Under the pieces are notes generated by a model, which was not told where the DNA came from, did not search any database, and was given only the letters and a program-made list of their open reading frames with translations. The translations under genes were made by a program, and so were the position numbers. From the NCBI GenBank assembly GCA_019638495.1, contig JAHBTQ010000001.1, positions 248,001 to 312,000 on the forward strand: a DNA stretch of 64,000 nucleotides. The letters are read 5' to 3'. Shown here piece after piece: positions 27,201 through 34,970 of the stretch. Numbering within the stretch: the stretch's first letter is position 1; each line of letters opens with the position of its first letter. Source of the DNA: Taibaiella sp. (GTDB lineage: Bacteria > Bacteroidota > Bacteroidia > Chitinophagales > Chitinophagaceae).

Positions 27201-29128
27201 GACGGACTACAAGACCATGTACCGCCCGTTGCAGAATTGCTTAAGGCACGGGTGCTACCCGGGCATACAGGGAGGTTGCCGGCAATAACACCGGGAATCG
27301 CATTCACGGTCACAACTTTCAGTTGAGTGAGGCAGCCTGTGGTGTATGATACGATTGTAGTGCCCGGCGCCACTGCTGTCACCCGTCCCGCCGCATTTAT
27401 GGTCGCCACCGCCGGCGCGCTGCTGGTCCATATGCCTCCGGAAAGCGTGTTGTGTAGCGTATTGGTATCGCCCGGGCACAATGGAATATTGCCCGTAATT
27501 GGCCCCGGCGACGGATTGACAGTAACCACAGTCGTAGGAGCACCGCATGGTGTTGTATACGTTACTATGGCTGTGCCGGGCGCCACTCCTGTCACTACTC
27601 CGGCAGTACTTATAGTAGCTATGGTGGATGGCGAACAACTCCATGTACCACCAGGCACCGTGTTGGTAAGCGTAAATGTACCTGCCGCGCACGTAGCCAC
27701 ATTACCACTTATCGCGCCGGGCACGCCATTTATGGTCATGATGGCGATTGCCTGGTCTGTCCCACATGAATTTGTTACCGAGTAGGAGATGGCTGCAGTA
27801 CCTGCGCTAACGCCCGTTGTCATACCCGTGGACGATACTGTGGCTGCTGCCCCACCGCTACTCCATACCCCTCCCGGAGATGCGTCTGCAAGCAGCGATG
27901 AGTCTCCTGCGCAGATCGTTGTCGTGCCGGTGATCGTTCCGGGCACAGGCAGCGGATTAATTGTAACTACGTGTGTCGCAACATCGGTACCGCAACTGTT
28001 CGTTACAGAATAGCTTATAGTTGCGGTGCCGGCTGACACACCGGTTACTACGCCTGCCCACACCGTAGCATTTGCACTGGCGCAGCTCCATACGCCTCCT
28101 GTCGCTGTGTCAACAACTGATATTGTAGATGCTTCGCAAACTATAGAATCACCTGTTATCGTTCCGGCATTGGGTGGTGGCAAATACGTCAGCGTAGACG
28201 GATCTACATGTGTAAAAAGTGTGTCCGGGCACCCATATCCCGTATACGGAGTTAGTATCACCGCATAGGTTGTTAGTGTCGTCGGGAAGGGCACAGTCAC
28301 TGTTTGCGTGGTCCCGTAGGAATAGGCCATTGTAGCGGAGTCCACCCAACTGTAGGACATAAAACCCGCCGGAGCCGATAATGCAATTGGTGTTACGCTG
28401 TCGCATGGGGCAACGTCAATGGCAAACAGCGAACATTGCATATCCAGGTAGCCATATCCGAAGTGGCCACCAAGCGAGCAATCGCCGGAAGCGAAGTCTA
28501 CAATTACGGTGTGCCCTGCTAGCCCGGTAAGGTTTAAGCTTGCATCGGTCCAGGGCTTAAAGTATATCGGAGTCGTGGGCGTAGACGAGATATGGCTCGA
28601 CAAAACAAAACCCGGCATGGATGACGACGATGTGTAAGTATACTCCGCGCATGGGATAGGACTCCCGGTTGCAGAGTCATAGGTATTTACTTCAAATCTG
28701 GGCTGCTGTGCCGTCGTATGGCTCGGGTCCTGCAGCACCACAGCATACCTGTAAAACAGCGCATAGTTCGAACTACCTGACGGCACATGGACAGAATATC
28801 GCACCTTCTCAGCCTGGGCACCGGTGCTTGAGTTGCCCAGCTTTAGCGAATGTAAACCGGATCCCGGCGCAACTACCGGAAACAATCCATATGGGTCCAC
28901 CGATGCGGCAGAAGTTACAGTGTGCCTGCCTGTCACCGGAGTCGATGTCATCGTTGGTGTAGTGATCGGGCAACAGCTCCCTATGTAGGTATTCCAGTGA
29001 TTGGTAGTGCCTTCCTCAAAATCAATATTCGGCGGACAGCTCAGTTGTGCTGATGCCGGTACTGCAAACCCGATAACTACCAACAGAAGCAATATCCTGC
29101 TGAAAAATCTCTTTATTGTGGCACACAT
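21293..29128 (-). CDS. Giant secreted Ig-like repeat protein with type B T9SS (CHU_C) signal
   Basis: 2611 residues. Signal peptide 1-27 (ending VPASAQ). Residues 28-320 form an N-terminal beta-rich domain (FEEGTTNHWNTYIGSCCPIT, then FDVAPCDSVTPIALSAPAGF). From about 321 to 2100 there are 25 tandem Ig-like (BIG_2-type) units of about 71 residues, each with PxCPG near position 10, GGTWSCSP near 25, VATIS near 33, G.V.GVAPGTA near 45 and TTCG near 58. Three or four less regular Ig/PKD-like segments follow. The last 90 residues, YVPTAFTPDGDGRNDVFRIR to the end, are the gliding-motility-associated CHU_C domain, a type B T9SS signal. Surface adhesin or stalk is the likely role by architecture; the ligand is unknown. 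Confidence 0.9.
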   Translation of the reverse strand: MCATIKRFFSRILLLLVVIGFAVPASAQLSCPPNIDFEEGTTNHWNTYIGSCCPITTPTMTSTPVTGRHTVTSAASVDPYGLFPVVAPGSGLHSLKLGNSSTGAQAEKVRYSVHVPSGSSNYALFYRYAVVLQDPSHTTAQQPRFEVNTYDSATGSPIPCAEYTYTSSSSMPGFVLSSHISSTPTTPIYFKPWTDASLNLTGLAGHTVIVDFASGDCSLGGHFGYGYLDMQCSLFAIDVAPCDSVTPIALSAPAGFMSYSWVDSATMAYSYGTTQTVTVPFPTTLTTYAVILTPYTGYGCPDTLFTHVDPSTLTYLPPPNAGTITGDSIVCEASTISVVDTATGGVWSCASANATVWAGVVTGVSAGTATISYSVTNSCGTDVATHVVTINPLPVPGTITGTTTICAGDSSLLADASPGGVWSSGGAAATVSSTGMTTGVSAGTAAISYSVTNSCGTDQAIAIMTINGVPGAISGNVATCAAGTFTLTNTVPGGTWSCSPSTIATISTAGVVTGVAPGTAIVTYTTPCGAPTTVVTVNPSPGPITGNIPLCPGDTNTLHNTLSGGIWTSSAPAVATINAAGRVTAVAPGTTIVSYTTGCLTQLKVVTVNAIPGVIAGNLPVCPGSTRALSNSATGGTWSCSPSSIATISSTGVLTGVSGGTASVTYTAACGTVYAVVTVNDLPGSISGNVPVCPAASITLTNSLAGGAWTISPTSVATITSGGVVSGVAPGTATVSYTTTCSSVTAVVTVSPMPGAITGNVPFCPATTIALGNSVTGGTWSCTPATIATVDASGNVSGVASGTAVVSYTTGCAAVGTVVTVLALPGAIAGNTPLCPATTITLSNSLVGGTWSCSPATVATISSGGVVTAIAAGTATVSYMTTCASVSTVVTVNAPAGAITGNAPACPGASIVLSNSVGGGTWSCSPLSVASVDASGNVTCISTGTATVSYTTACGASGVVVTVLPTPGAIAGNVPVCPAASIALSNSLASGAWSVGPAGVATISAGGTLSGVAPGTTIVTYATGCGSVSATATVTALPGAIAGLSPVCPGASVLLTNSLGGGTWSCSPTSVATIDASGNLSGVAAGTVNVTYTTTCGTATGVGTVLPLPGAITGNAPICPGTTAALGNALAGGTWISGSPGIATVNTVGVVTAVAPGTAIISYTTTCQTITTIFTVNPVAGAITGVTPVCPGNSVMLSNSLTGGTWTCSPGTVATISAAGLLTGVAAGTATVSYTTACGSVSAIVSVHALPGSISGVAPVCPGKSLTLGNSLAGGTWSSTPTSRATISPAGTVSGVAPGTAIISYATTCASVGAVVTVTGLPSAIAGNAPMCPGNTNTLTDTLAGGTWSSSNAAVATIGAGGIVSAISAGTSIITYTTTCAAASVVVTVNALAGPITGNAPLCPGNTMTLANSLGGGAWTCSPSSVATISAAGVVTAVGAGTATISYNTACSALAVTVTVNGLPGPITGNVPVCPASTITLGNTLSGGTWTCTPATIASVSPTGGLSGITTGTAVVSYLTTCANVGAVVTVHPLPGPIAGSMPTCPGATYAVANSLAGGTWSCNPSSVATISSSGVVTSVGAGLAVITYTHICTAANTLVTVHALAGPITGNAPICPVYSLPLGNSVPGGTWTCTPSSVATISPAGILVSIAPGTAIVSYTSICNAVSTIATVSATPLPVTGSVPVCMGGTVSLSCALPGGTWTCSPSSVATVSSTGLVSSLSAGTAAVVYSTSCGPSMAIVTINPLPGAITGNVPICAGSTMTLGNAVPGGTWSAAATSVALVAPTGVVTGMSAGTVMVTYTTTCGAVYAMVTVNGLPSLISGNAPVCIGNTIVLGNAAPGGTWTCAPSSIATISSAGVLSGVGIGTATVSYVTGCGATFAIATVTPLVSAVMGNVPVCLGNSITLTNAAPGFWISADPTVASITSVTGILTAVSAGTALISFSSPCGIVTTIATVNPLPGPNTGSTPMCVGNSCTLSNAMAGGTWVSLNPSVATVDSVTGIVTGVGAGTAFVSYTVSTCSSPVTVVTVMTTPAPIAGNVPVCSGSGISLTNATAGGTWSCSPTIVATITSAGTVSGVAGGTASVTYAIGACRTWTVVTVNQSPTISGIVPVKPVCTGSPGSLTLLGLLPGAPYALHYTFSSSVTVADTTDATGSIVIPGLVPGAYTSISVTDAQGCTSNVMSIMLTAIGMPAAAIAAANEPCQGDTLQLSASSPTTGVTWRWDGPSGFTATTAHAQISPAMPSNSGVYSVGVTIGICTVTTTVAAIVHESPTPAATNVLNPSGCKIADGALLFSGMVAGAVYDIGYSFGGTVTSVSGTADAGGVVSLSGLAPGTYTNVVIRSAYGCVCQVLGPFVLAYPGAPPPPVPVATTPCEGQTLELKATDAVGAGEFNWLYPDGGSAAGATVLRENAETSASGIYTVTYTLLDCEAKASLPVTVVARPHLVNVTGSQTIGLGASIRLYAEGADSWHWAPDSWLDDAHSATPLSTPRETVTYTVTGTNGEGCYDTASVTITVEDMDVYVPTAFTPDGDGRNDVFRIRGISAKRFVQLAIYNRPGQRIYFNDSDPDAGWDGTEKGRPCDIGTYFYFLVVREADGTQRVLKGDITLIR
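22820..28165 (-). repeat. 25-unit tandem repeat array inside the giant protein gene
   Basis: Twenty-five in-frame units of about 213 bases, counted from the protein as successive 'PG.I.GN.P.CPG ... VVTV' units. They are diverged, so DNA identity between units is moderate. The first two units and the last three depart most from the consensus. The boundaries are approximate, to within about 20 bases. Confidence 0.85.
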
Positions 29129-29328
29129 ACGCGCACACGTTCATTTGCGGCGCACCGGCTGATAATGCACCTTGTAAGTAATTAATTTCTGAAAAGCAGC
29201 GAACTATGGGATGAGTACACGAAGCCTACACAGTGGGTAATTCAACGTGCAATAAACCGAAGATAAAATTTATATGTAAGATATCCAAACACCTGGAAAA
29301 CAATTTGGTGCGCTGTATCTAAATTAAA

Positions 29329-29350
29329 AAGGCTGCCCGTTGGCAGCCTT
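29329..29350 (-). terminator. Terminator of the OmpA-like gene
   Basis: Stem AAGGCTGCC (29329-29337) / GGCAGCCTT (29342-29350), four-base loop. On the minus strand it ends in TTTTTAA, 13 bases after the stop at 29363. Confidence 0.8.
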
Positions 29351-29362
29351 CTTTTATCTCTG

Positions 29363-31156
29363 TTAATGAATGTCCGGGTGTGGTGGCGGAACGTTCGAAT
29401 CTCCGTTCTCATCCACGTTTGCCGGGCGGTAAGTCACAATGTTCTCGTCGCCGGCTTCGCCATACTTAAAAATGAACTTATCACGGCCCATGCTGTGCTT
29501 CTCGCTCATGTGCTCTATCACGGCATTTACATGCTCCCACGACTTTTGCTCTTTCACTTTGCTGCCTGTGCCACCGCCCATTATCACAACTTTACATAGT
29601 GGATTTGCCTGCATTTGCGCTGCCAGCGTCGCCAGTTGCGCCTCCATTCCCTTATTTATCTTGTTAGACTTTTCAGGAAACAACAGGGTGCCGGCTCCGA
29701 TGTTGCCGCACGGATTCTTGTCACTGGTTTTGCCATTGTTGTTGCTCACCATTTCCTTACAGCCATCCGGACAAGGGCAGTTGCCCACACCATCAGCGTC
29801 TACCGGTTGGCACTCTGTTGGTGTTATCAGTTGTTTATCCTTATAGTCAGGCACACCGTCGCCATCCGTATCCAACGGACAACCATGCGCGTCCACCGGC
29901 AGGTCTTTCGGTGTTTTTGGACACTTGTCAAACTGGTCTGTTACCCCGTCCTCATCCTTGTCAGGCAGCACAGGATTGGGCAATATCATGTGACGAGGGT
30001 AGGAAAGTTCGTTGTAAGCATGGTCCAGCGGGTTTATCCAATACAATGGTTCCACACTTTTCTTGCTCTTAATGTTCATGTTCACTCCTACCGAGAAGTA
30101 GTTGATGGCATCAGACGTCCTGCCCGAGCTCACTACAGTTCCCCCAAGGTTAGCGCCATAGCGCGTCCCGTCCAGGTATGGGTCCATCGGGAACGTATAG
30201 CGGTCCTCAAGTTGTACGTTAAATTGTTTGTTGATCTTAAACTGCATGCCCAGGCCTATGCTGGGAGCAAAATCGCGATGCTTTTTATCCAGGATTGTCT
30301 TTGTACCATCGTTGGCTGCGATACTTTCGTAAGATTTGTCCATCCTCTCACGTATCTTTTTCCTCTTCGCGCTTGCCTTATCGTTGGGGTTAAATGTGAT
30401 GCCCCTGAAATTGTACTGCAGAAATTGGTCGTTTACTGCATTGACGCGTGTCTTATAACCCAGCATACCCAATCCCAGGTATCCAAAGAATGACATCTTG
30501 TTACGGGCCTTATGGAAATTGATATTACCCGCATTAAACATCAGATCCAGGTTAAACTGGGACGACTCCATCCGGGTAGACCTGTATACCATTGAGTCAG
30601 CACCACTTGCACCTGCAAACTGCGCGGGAGAATAGTGAAACTCGAGGTAGGGCTTATCATATGCAGTGGTGGGTTGCAGGTCCAGGTTCTTAGCCACACC
30701 ATATATATACTGCGCGCGCATTGAAAATATATAACCCAGCGACTTACGAACATTTATGTTCACACCGCCACCGCCTTTTTGCCACAGCATCACCGTAGGA
30801 ATGTCACCAAACACATTATACAAGCCGCCGCCTACGCCTACTTCAATCTGGTTTCTTGGCCTCGGAGGGAACGCCTCCTGGTGATCCAGGTAGCGGTGAA
30901 ACTGCTTTTGCGGTTTTCCCTTGCCATAGTATGCCGAATCCAGTATGTCATAGTTCTGGCCATGATAGGTCATGTCCCTGTTTGCCCACTGCAGACCCGT
31001 CGGTTTTGACGATGGCGCCGCTGCCGGCTTTGCCTCAGCTTCCGTGTTCTCCTCATCTTTACCCTTCTTCCCTTTCTTCGCCTGGGCAGAAACAGTAGAT
31101 ACAGCAAGCACAGCAATTCCTGATAGCAATAATAACTTCCTTACGAGCATAAGCAC
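29363..31156 (-). CDS. OmpA-like outer-membrane protein with thrombospondin type 3 repeats
   Basis: 597 residues. Signal peptide to about residue 24 (ending STVSAQ). A lysine/alanine-rich linker leads to a beta-barrel-like region (NQIEVGVGGGLYNVFGDIP through about residue 380). Then come calcium-binding TSP3 repeats (DKDEDGVTDQFDKCPKTPKD, then DTDGDGVPDYKDKQ), and a C-terminal OmpA-type domain (AGTLLFPEKSNKINKGMEAQ to IFKYGEAGDEN). That domain lacks the usual GHTD and NxxLSxxRA peptidoglycan-binding residues. Methionine 3 is an alternative start. Likely role: tethering or porin-like structural protein, with reduced cell-wall binding. Confidence 0.85.
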   Translation of the reverse strand: MLMLVRKLLLLSGIAVLAVSTVSAQAKKGKKGKDEENTEAEAKPAAAPSSKPTGLQWANRDMTYHGQNYDILDSAYYGKGKPQKQFHRYLDHQEAFPPRPRNQIEVGVGGGLYNVFGDIPTVMLWQKGGGGVNINVRKSLGYIFSMRAQYIYGVAKNLDLQPTTAYDKPYLEFHYSPAQFAGASGADSMVYRSTRMESSQFNLDLMFNAGNINFHKARNKMSFFGYLGLGMLGYKTRVNAVNDQFLQYNFRGITFNPNDKASAKRKKIRERMDKSYESIAANDGTKTILDKKHRDFAPSIGLGMQFKINKQFNVQLEDRYTFPMDPYLDGTRYGANLGGTVVSSGRTSDAINYFSVGVNMNIKSKKSVEPLYWINPLDHAYNELSYPRHMILPNPVLPDKDEDGVTDQFDKCPKTPKDLPVDAHGCPLDTDGDGVPDYKDKQLITPTECQPVDADGVGNCPCPDGCKEMVSNNNGKTSDKNPCGNIGAGTLLFPEKSNKINKGMEAQLATLAAQMQANPLCKVVIMGGGTGSKVKEQKSWEHVNAVIEHMSEKHSMGRDKFIFKYGEAGDENIVTYRPANVDENGDSNVPPPHPDIH

Positions 31157-31196
31157 GAATTTATATGCACATTTATGTAAAATGTGGCATAGTTAA

Positions 31197-31228
31197 CAAA
31201 GGTATAGACCGACGCCCCAAAAAACAAA
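31197..31228 (-). promoter_or_regulatory. Promoter of the OmpA-like gene
   Basis: On the minus strand TTTG (31228-31225), 20 bases, TACCTTTG (31204-31197), a perfect pair, with a leader of about 35-45 bases. Confidence 0.6.
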
Positions 31229-31345
31229 CCAGATACTCGATCGCAGCGCATTTTACAGATTTATTATACATCACTCCAAACACGAAAAAATATGCGGTAA
31301 ATCAGATTCTTATTTCGACTTTTACACCCTGTTCGCTGTAGCTAC

Positions 31346-32308
31346 ATGAAACAGGTACAAAACGTAATAGGAACGGAGTTATCGCTATTTGAAAAGAAGT
31401 TTTCAGATAGTGTTAAGGGCTCCAACCAGCTCCTCGACCGCATAATGAAGTTCATCATTAAGCGGAAGGGGAAGCAAATGCGCCCCATGTTCGTTTTTCT
31501 GTCCGCAAAGATCGCAGGCGACATTAACGAGAGCACCTACCGCGCAGCGTCCCTCATAGAACTGCTACACACCGCCACCCTCGTTCACGACGACGTCGTA
31601 GACAACTCCATGAAACGCCGCAACTTCTTCTCTATTAACGCACTCTGGAAGAACAAAATTGCGGTGCTGGTAGGCGACTACCTGTTATCAAAGGGGCTTT
31701 TGCTATCTATAGACAATGGCGACTACAAGATCCTGCAGATCACAAGCCGTGCAGTGAAGGAAATGAGCGAGGGCGAACTGATGCAGATGGAAAAAGCACG
31801 CAAACTCGATATTAACGAAAGCGTCTATTTCGATATCATACGTGCCAAGACCGCCTCTCTGCTGGCAGCGGCATGTGCGTCCGGGGCGTATTCCGCAACC
31901 ACTGACGAGGCCACTGCTGAAAAATTCCGCCTCTTCGGCGAGAAAGTGGGTATCGCTTTCCAGATCAAGGATGACCTTTTCGACTATGGCCAGGACAACA
32001 TAGGCAAGCCTACCGGGATAGACATCAAAGAGAAAAAGATGACCCTCCCCCTCATCTTTGCGCTGAACAATGCAAGCCGGGCAGACAAAAGCCGTGTCAT
32101 CTACATCGTAAAGAATAATAGTACCGACCGCGACAAAGTAAATGAAGTAATTGACTACGTGCAAAAGTCGGGCGGCATCCAGTACGCGCACAACAAAATG
32201 CTGGAATACAAAAAGGACGCACTGGATATTCTCGATACCTTCCCGGAGAGCCCTGCCATGTCGGCAATGAAGGAGCTGGTAGACTACGTTATCGACAGGA
32301 AGTATTGA
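31346..32308 (+). CDS. Polyprenyl diphosphate synthase (IspB-like)
   Basis: 320-residue trans-prenyltransferase that elongates allylic diphosphates with isopentenyl diphosphate, in quinone side-chain synthesis. The first aspartate-rich motif is TLVHDDVVDNSMKRR, the second is FQIKDDLFDYGQDN. KGKQMRPMFV precedes them with the basic residues for IPP binding. Product chain length cannot be read with certainty, but the small residues before DDVVD fit a long-chain product such as the menaquinone tail. Its stop (TGA 32306-32308) is directly followed by the stop of the convergent membrane protein. Confidence 0.93.
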   Translation: MKQVQNVIGTELSLFEKKFSDSVKGSNQLLDRIMKFIIKRKGKQMRPMFVFLSAKIAGDINESTYRAASLIELLHTATLVHDDVVDNSMKRRNFFSINALWKNKIAVLVGDYLLSKGLLLSIDNGDYKILQITSRAVKEMSEGELMQMEKARKLDINESVYFDIIRAKTASLLAAACASGAYSATTDEATAEKFRLFGEKVGIAFQIKDDLFDYGQDNIGKPTGIDIKEKKMTLPLIFALNNASRADKSRVIYIVKNNSTDRDKVNEVIDYVQKSGGIQYAHNKMLEYKKDALDILDTFPESPAMSAMKELVDYVIDRKY

Positions 32309-33646
32309 TCAGAGTTTCTTGTCGGCTTCCGTAAGGTTCATTTTTCCGAAAGACCGCCAGTAGAAGGCACGCGTAGTATTATCCCACCTCGTCACTTCGT
32401 TCATCAGCTGGTAAGACTGAAACACATTCAATATCACGAGGCAAGCCCCTAAAGTCGCCGCTATGGCCTTCAGTTTGCTTCCTCGTCTCAATATGTACTG
32501 CACCAGCTCGGCCAACGGCAACGCCAGCAGCGCATACACATCCACCATAGGCCGCGACCCGAAACTGGCGCCATACCACCACTCATGCCAGGCAAATATC
32601 ACATACCAGAAAACGACAAGAAACAGCAGTATCAGCACCACCAAACCCCTGTTCCGCTTCCACATGGGCACCAGCCCTGCTATCATCAGGAATGCCAGGG
32701 GTGTATACACAAACCATCCCTTTCTGTAACTGAAAAGACCTCCCCATACCTCAGAGTACGGAAAGGTAAATCCCTCTTCCTGGTAAGAAAAATGGAACCA
32801 GTTGCCGGATGTATATTTCAGGTACCCGAGTTGCAGGAAACATATTCCTGAGCATAAGATCGTGGCAGAAATGATCGACCATTTGTTGCGCTGCAGAAAG
32901 TGCGCTCTCCCACCTGCCGCTGCCGCCAGAGGCCAAAGGGCCGGTATCAATATCATTAGCCCGTTCACAGGTCGCACTATTACCAGCATTCCCAGTGTTA
33001 CGCCAGCCACCAGAAAATACTTAGCCTTTTCGGTTCTGTACGCTCTTGCCGTTGCGTAAAGTAGTATTGAACATAGAGCAAACGAAAAAGGATGAGACAT
33101 ACCCACATTGTCCACCGTATAGAAATAGAGGTTGGTTGCAAAAGCTATCAGCAGCAGTGTTACTGCCGCAGCAGCCTCGCCGTAGTAAAGCAGCAGTAGC
33201 TTGCGCAAAACGAAGAGGCCTATCATTACCCATCCCAGCGTTGCCAGCACCATACTGAGTTTATAGGGTGTCGAGAACCCGTCTGCAGGATAGTTATGTG
33301 TTAAGAGGCAATACCAATGAGCGGTGAGAAAGAAAGGCATTTGGCACACAGCCACGCCTACTGCATATTTATTGGTGAGCCGTCCGGTCTCCTGAGGGTA
33401 AAGCTCATAGGTGGGATGCTCAAAATTGATATGATATTCTTTCACCTTGGCAGGATAGAACTCCATCTTACCCAGGTCATCATACACTAAAACAGAAGGA
33501 AGATAGAGGTAGTAATATGCTACGTCACAGGCAAGAACATTTTTGTCCCTCCATTTGCATTGATTAAAAGTGACATACACCAGCGCGAAGCAGGAAATAG
33601 CCCATGCAATGAATGAGCTGCCTTTCCATGTGCGCGCTCCTACCAT
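32309..33646 (-). CDS. Polytopic membrane protein, possibly GT-C glycosyltransferase-like
   Basis: 445 residues with about ten to eleven membrane helices. After the first helix there is an acidic and aromatic loop (NVLACDVAYYYLYLPSVLVY), where GT-C enzymes carry their catalytic aspartate. VNGLMILIPALW and WHEWWYGASFGSRPMVDVYA follow; the last resembles a segment of dolichyl-phosphate-mannose-type mannosyltransferase relatives. I cannot place it in a named family. The ATG lies inside the last codons of paaC (7-base overlap), suggesting co-translation with the paa genes, though a functional link is not obvious. Confidence 0.65.
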   Translation of the reverse strand: MVGARTWKGSSFIAWAISCFALVYVTFNQCKWRDKNVLACDVAYYYLYLPSVLVYDDLGKMEFYPAKVKEYHINFEHPTYELYPQETGRLTNKYAVGVAVCQMPFFLTAHWYCLLTHNYPADGFSTPYKLSMVLATLGWVMIGLFVLRKLLLLYYGEAAAAVTLLLIAFATNLYFYTVDNVGMSHPFSFALCSILLYATARAYRTEKAKYFLVAGVTLGMLVIVRPVNGLMILIPALWPLAAAAGGRAHFLQRNKWSIISATILCSGICFLQLGYLKYTSGNWFHFSYQEEGFTFPYSEVWGGLFSYRKGWFVYTPLAFLMIAGLVPMWKRNRGLVVLILLFLVVFWYVIFAWHEWWYGASFGSRPMVDVYALLALPLAELVQYILRRGSKLKAIAATLGACLVILNVFQSYQLMNEVTRWDNTTRAFYWRSFGKMNLTEADKKL

Positions 33647-34452
33647 TCCATACCCGGATAGGTACGCTGCATAAACTGCATTTCAGCGAGTATATACCCC
33701 AGGTGTTCAGTGTGCCTGCCCTCGCGTCCGCCCTGTTGCATCCAGGTACCTGTGGGCTTGGTAAGTGTTGCCTCGTCCAGTATTTCACCTACTTTTTGCT
33801 CCCAGAGGCTCTTTAACTGCGTCACATCAACGCCTGTGCCATCTGCCGCAGCGTGTTTATCTGCTTCGCTGGCCATGAACATTTCACCGGTAAACATCCA
33901 CATGTCGTTAATGCCCTCTTGCATGCGGGCATTACTTTCGTCCGTCCCGTCTCCCAGCCGCACTACCCATTCACTGCTCCAGCGCAGGTGATAGGTTACT
34001 TCCTTCAGCGACTTTTCTGCTATCGCAGCCAGCTTTGAATCACTGCTTTTTGTCAGTTCAGAAAAATACAGGAAGTTGAAGCAGTCATAAAAAAACGAGC
34101 GGGCTACCGTATGGGCCCAGTCTCCGTTAGGTTGCTCCACGAGTTGAAGGTTGCGGAAATCCCAGCCATCACGCAGGTATGCAATATCGTCCTCATCAAT
34201 TGCGTTGCCCGCCTTTACCACTTGCATCAAGGCTACGGAGGTAAAGAATGACTCTTTCTTGTCGGCAGGCAACTGATTAAACTGCTCCGCTGCATATTGG
34301 TACAGGCTACGCGCCCTGCCTAGGTGGTCAAGCGATGTATTGGTAAGCGCTATGTCCTGCTCCAGTATCGGGCCATGACCACACCACTCACTCAGTCGGT
34401 GACCAATTATCAGTGCGTCGTCAGCAAGTTGCAGCGTATATGCTAATGTCAT
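33640..34452 (-). CDS. paaC: Phenylacetyl-CoA epoxidase structural subunit PaaC
   Basis: 270-residue ferritin-like, metal-free partner of PaaA in the multicomponent monooxygenase that epoxidises the ring of phenylacetyl-CoA. It starts MTLAYTLQLADDALIIGHRL and contains LTNTSLDHLGRARSLYQYAA, the strongest family motif, then NPDIAYLRDG-like DEDDIAYLRDGWDFRNLQLV and GREGRHTEHLGYILAEMQFM. It follows paaB but is separated from it by a four-helix-bundle cassette. The downstream gene is a membrane protein rather than paaD. Confidence 0.93.
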   Translation of the reverse strand: MTLAYTLQLADDALIIGHRLSEWCGHGPILEQDIALTNTSLDHLGRARSLYQYAAEQFNQLPADKKESFFTSVALMQVVKAGNAIDEDDIAYLRDGWDFRNLQLVEQPNGDWAHTVARSFFYDCFNFLYFSELTKSSDSKLAAIAEKSLKEVTYHLRWSSEWVVRLGDGTDESNARMQEGINDMWMFTGEMFMASEADKHAAADGTGVDVTQLKSLWEQKVGEILDEATLTKPTGTWMQQGGREGRHTEHLGYILAEMQFMQRTYPGMEW

Positions 34453-34458
34453 TTTTTT

Positions 34459-34492
34459 GGAATTTGGAATTGGGAATTAGGAATTAGGATTG
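34459..34492 (+). repeat. Left inverted repeat of the four-helix-bundle cassette
   Basis: 34-base AATT-rich sequence starting GGAATTTGGAATTGGGAATT. Its reverse complement closely matches the sequence at 34971-35005, with the shared pattern ATCCTAATTCC...CCCAATTCC.AATTCC. The stop codon of the four-helix-bundle gene (34477-34479) lies inside it. Confidence 0.6.
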
Positions 34493-34887
34493 TGTTGAGG
34501 CGCCCTTTCCTTCTTCGACTTATCTAAATATGCGATGTAGCCATTAATGAGTTTAAACACCGCCTCGCATTGTTTTTCAATGGTACCGGCTATCTCTTCT
34601 GTTAAATAATGTTCGTCCACAGCTACCGTTACATGGTCCATTAGCTCTGTGACCGAACCTCTTGCTTGTATAAAAAAATGTCTCGTTTCAGTGTATGTAA
34701 ACCTTCCATATCCCTCAGCAATGTTAGCCGTTATTGACCTTGCCGCTCTGTTCATTTGCGAAATCAAAAGGTACTTTTCAGAATCCGGTAAAGTTTTAGA
34801 CAATTCGGAAATACACTTTCTCAGTTCTCGTCCTTCCTGCCAGCACTTAAGTTCCTTGAAACCTCGATAAAAACCATCTTGCTCCAT
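34477..34887 (-). CDS. Four-helix-bundle protein (S23/IVP family)
   Basis: 136 residues when started at MEQDGFYRGFKELKCWQEGR; eight further residues upstream to 34911 are possible. Family motifs: F.EL..WQEGREL, the QMNRAARSITANIAEGYGRF segment, and ETRHFFIQARGSVTELMDHV. The fold is a four-helix bundle, first known from intervening sequences in 23S rRNA genes and related to the Avd accessory protein of diversity-generating retroelements. No reverse transcriptase or template repeat is near. It lies between paaB and paaC and is flanked by inverted repeats, so it looks like an inserted cassette. Function unknown; nucleic-acid binding is a family-based guess. Confidence 0.85.
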   Translation of the reverse strand: MEQDGFYRGFKELKCWQEGRELRKCISELSKTLPDSEKYLLISQMNRAARSITANIAEGYGRFTYTETRHFFIQARGSVTELMDHVTVAVDEHYLTEEIAGTIEKQCEAVFKLINGYIAYLDKSKKERAPQHNPNS

Positions 34888-34970
34888 ATTGTAACTATTG
34901 AATTCCAACAAATAAAATGAGCAGGAAACAATCTCAATTCCAAATTACCAATTCCGAATTCCTTAAAAAC

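Noticed and set aside
21293..29128. CRISPR-like array or many small plus-strand genes
   Set aside because: The periodic DNA is the coding repeat of one long protein; the opposite-strand frames repeat the same period as shadows.
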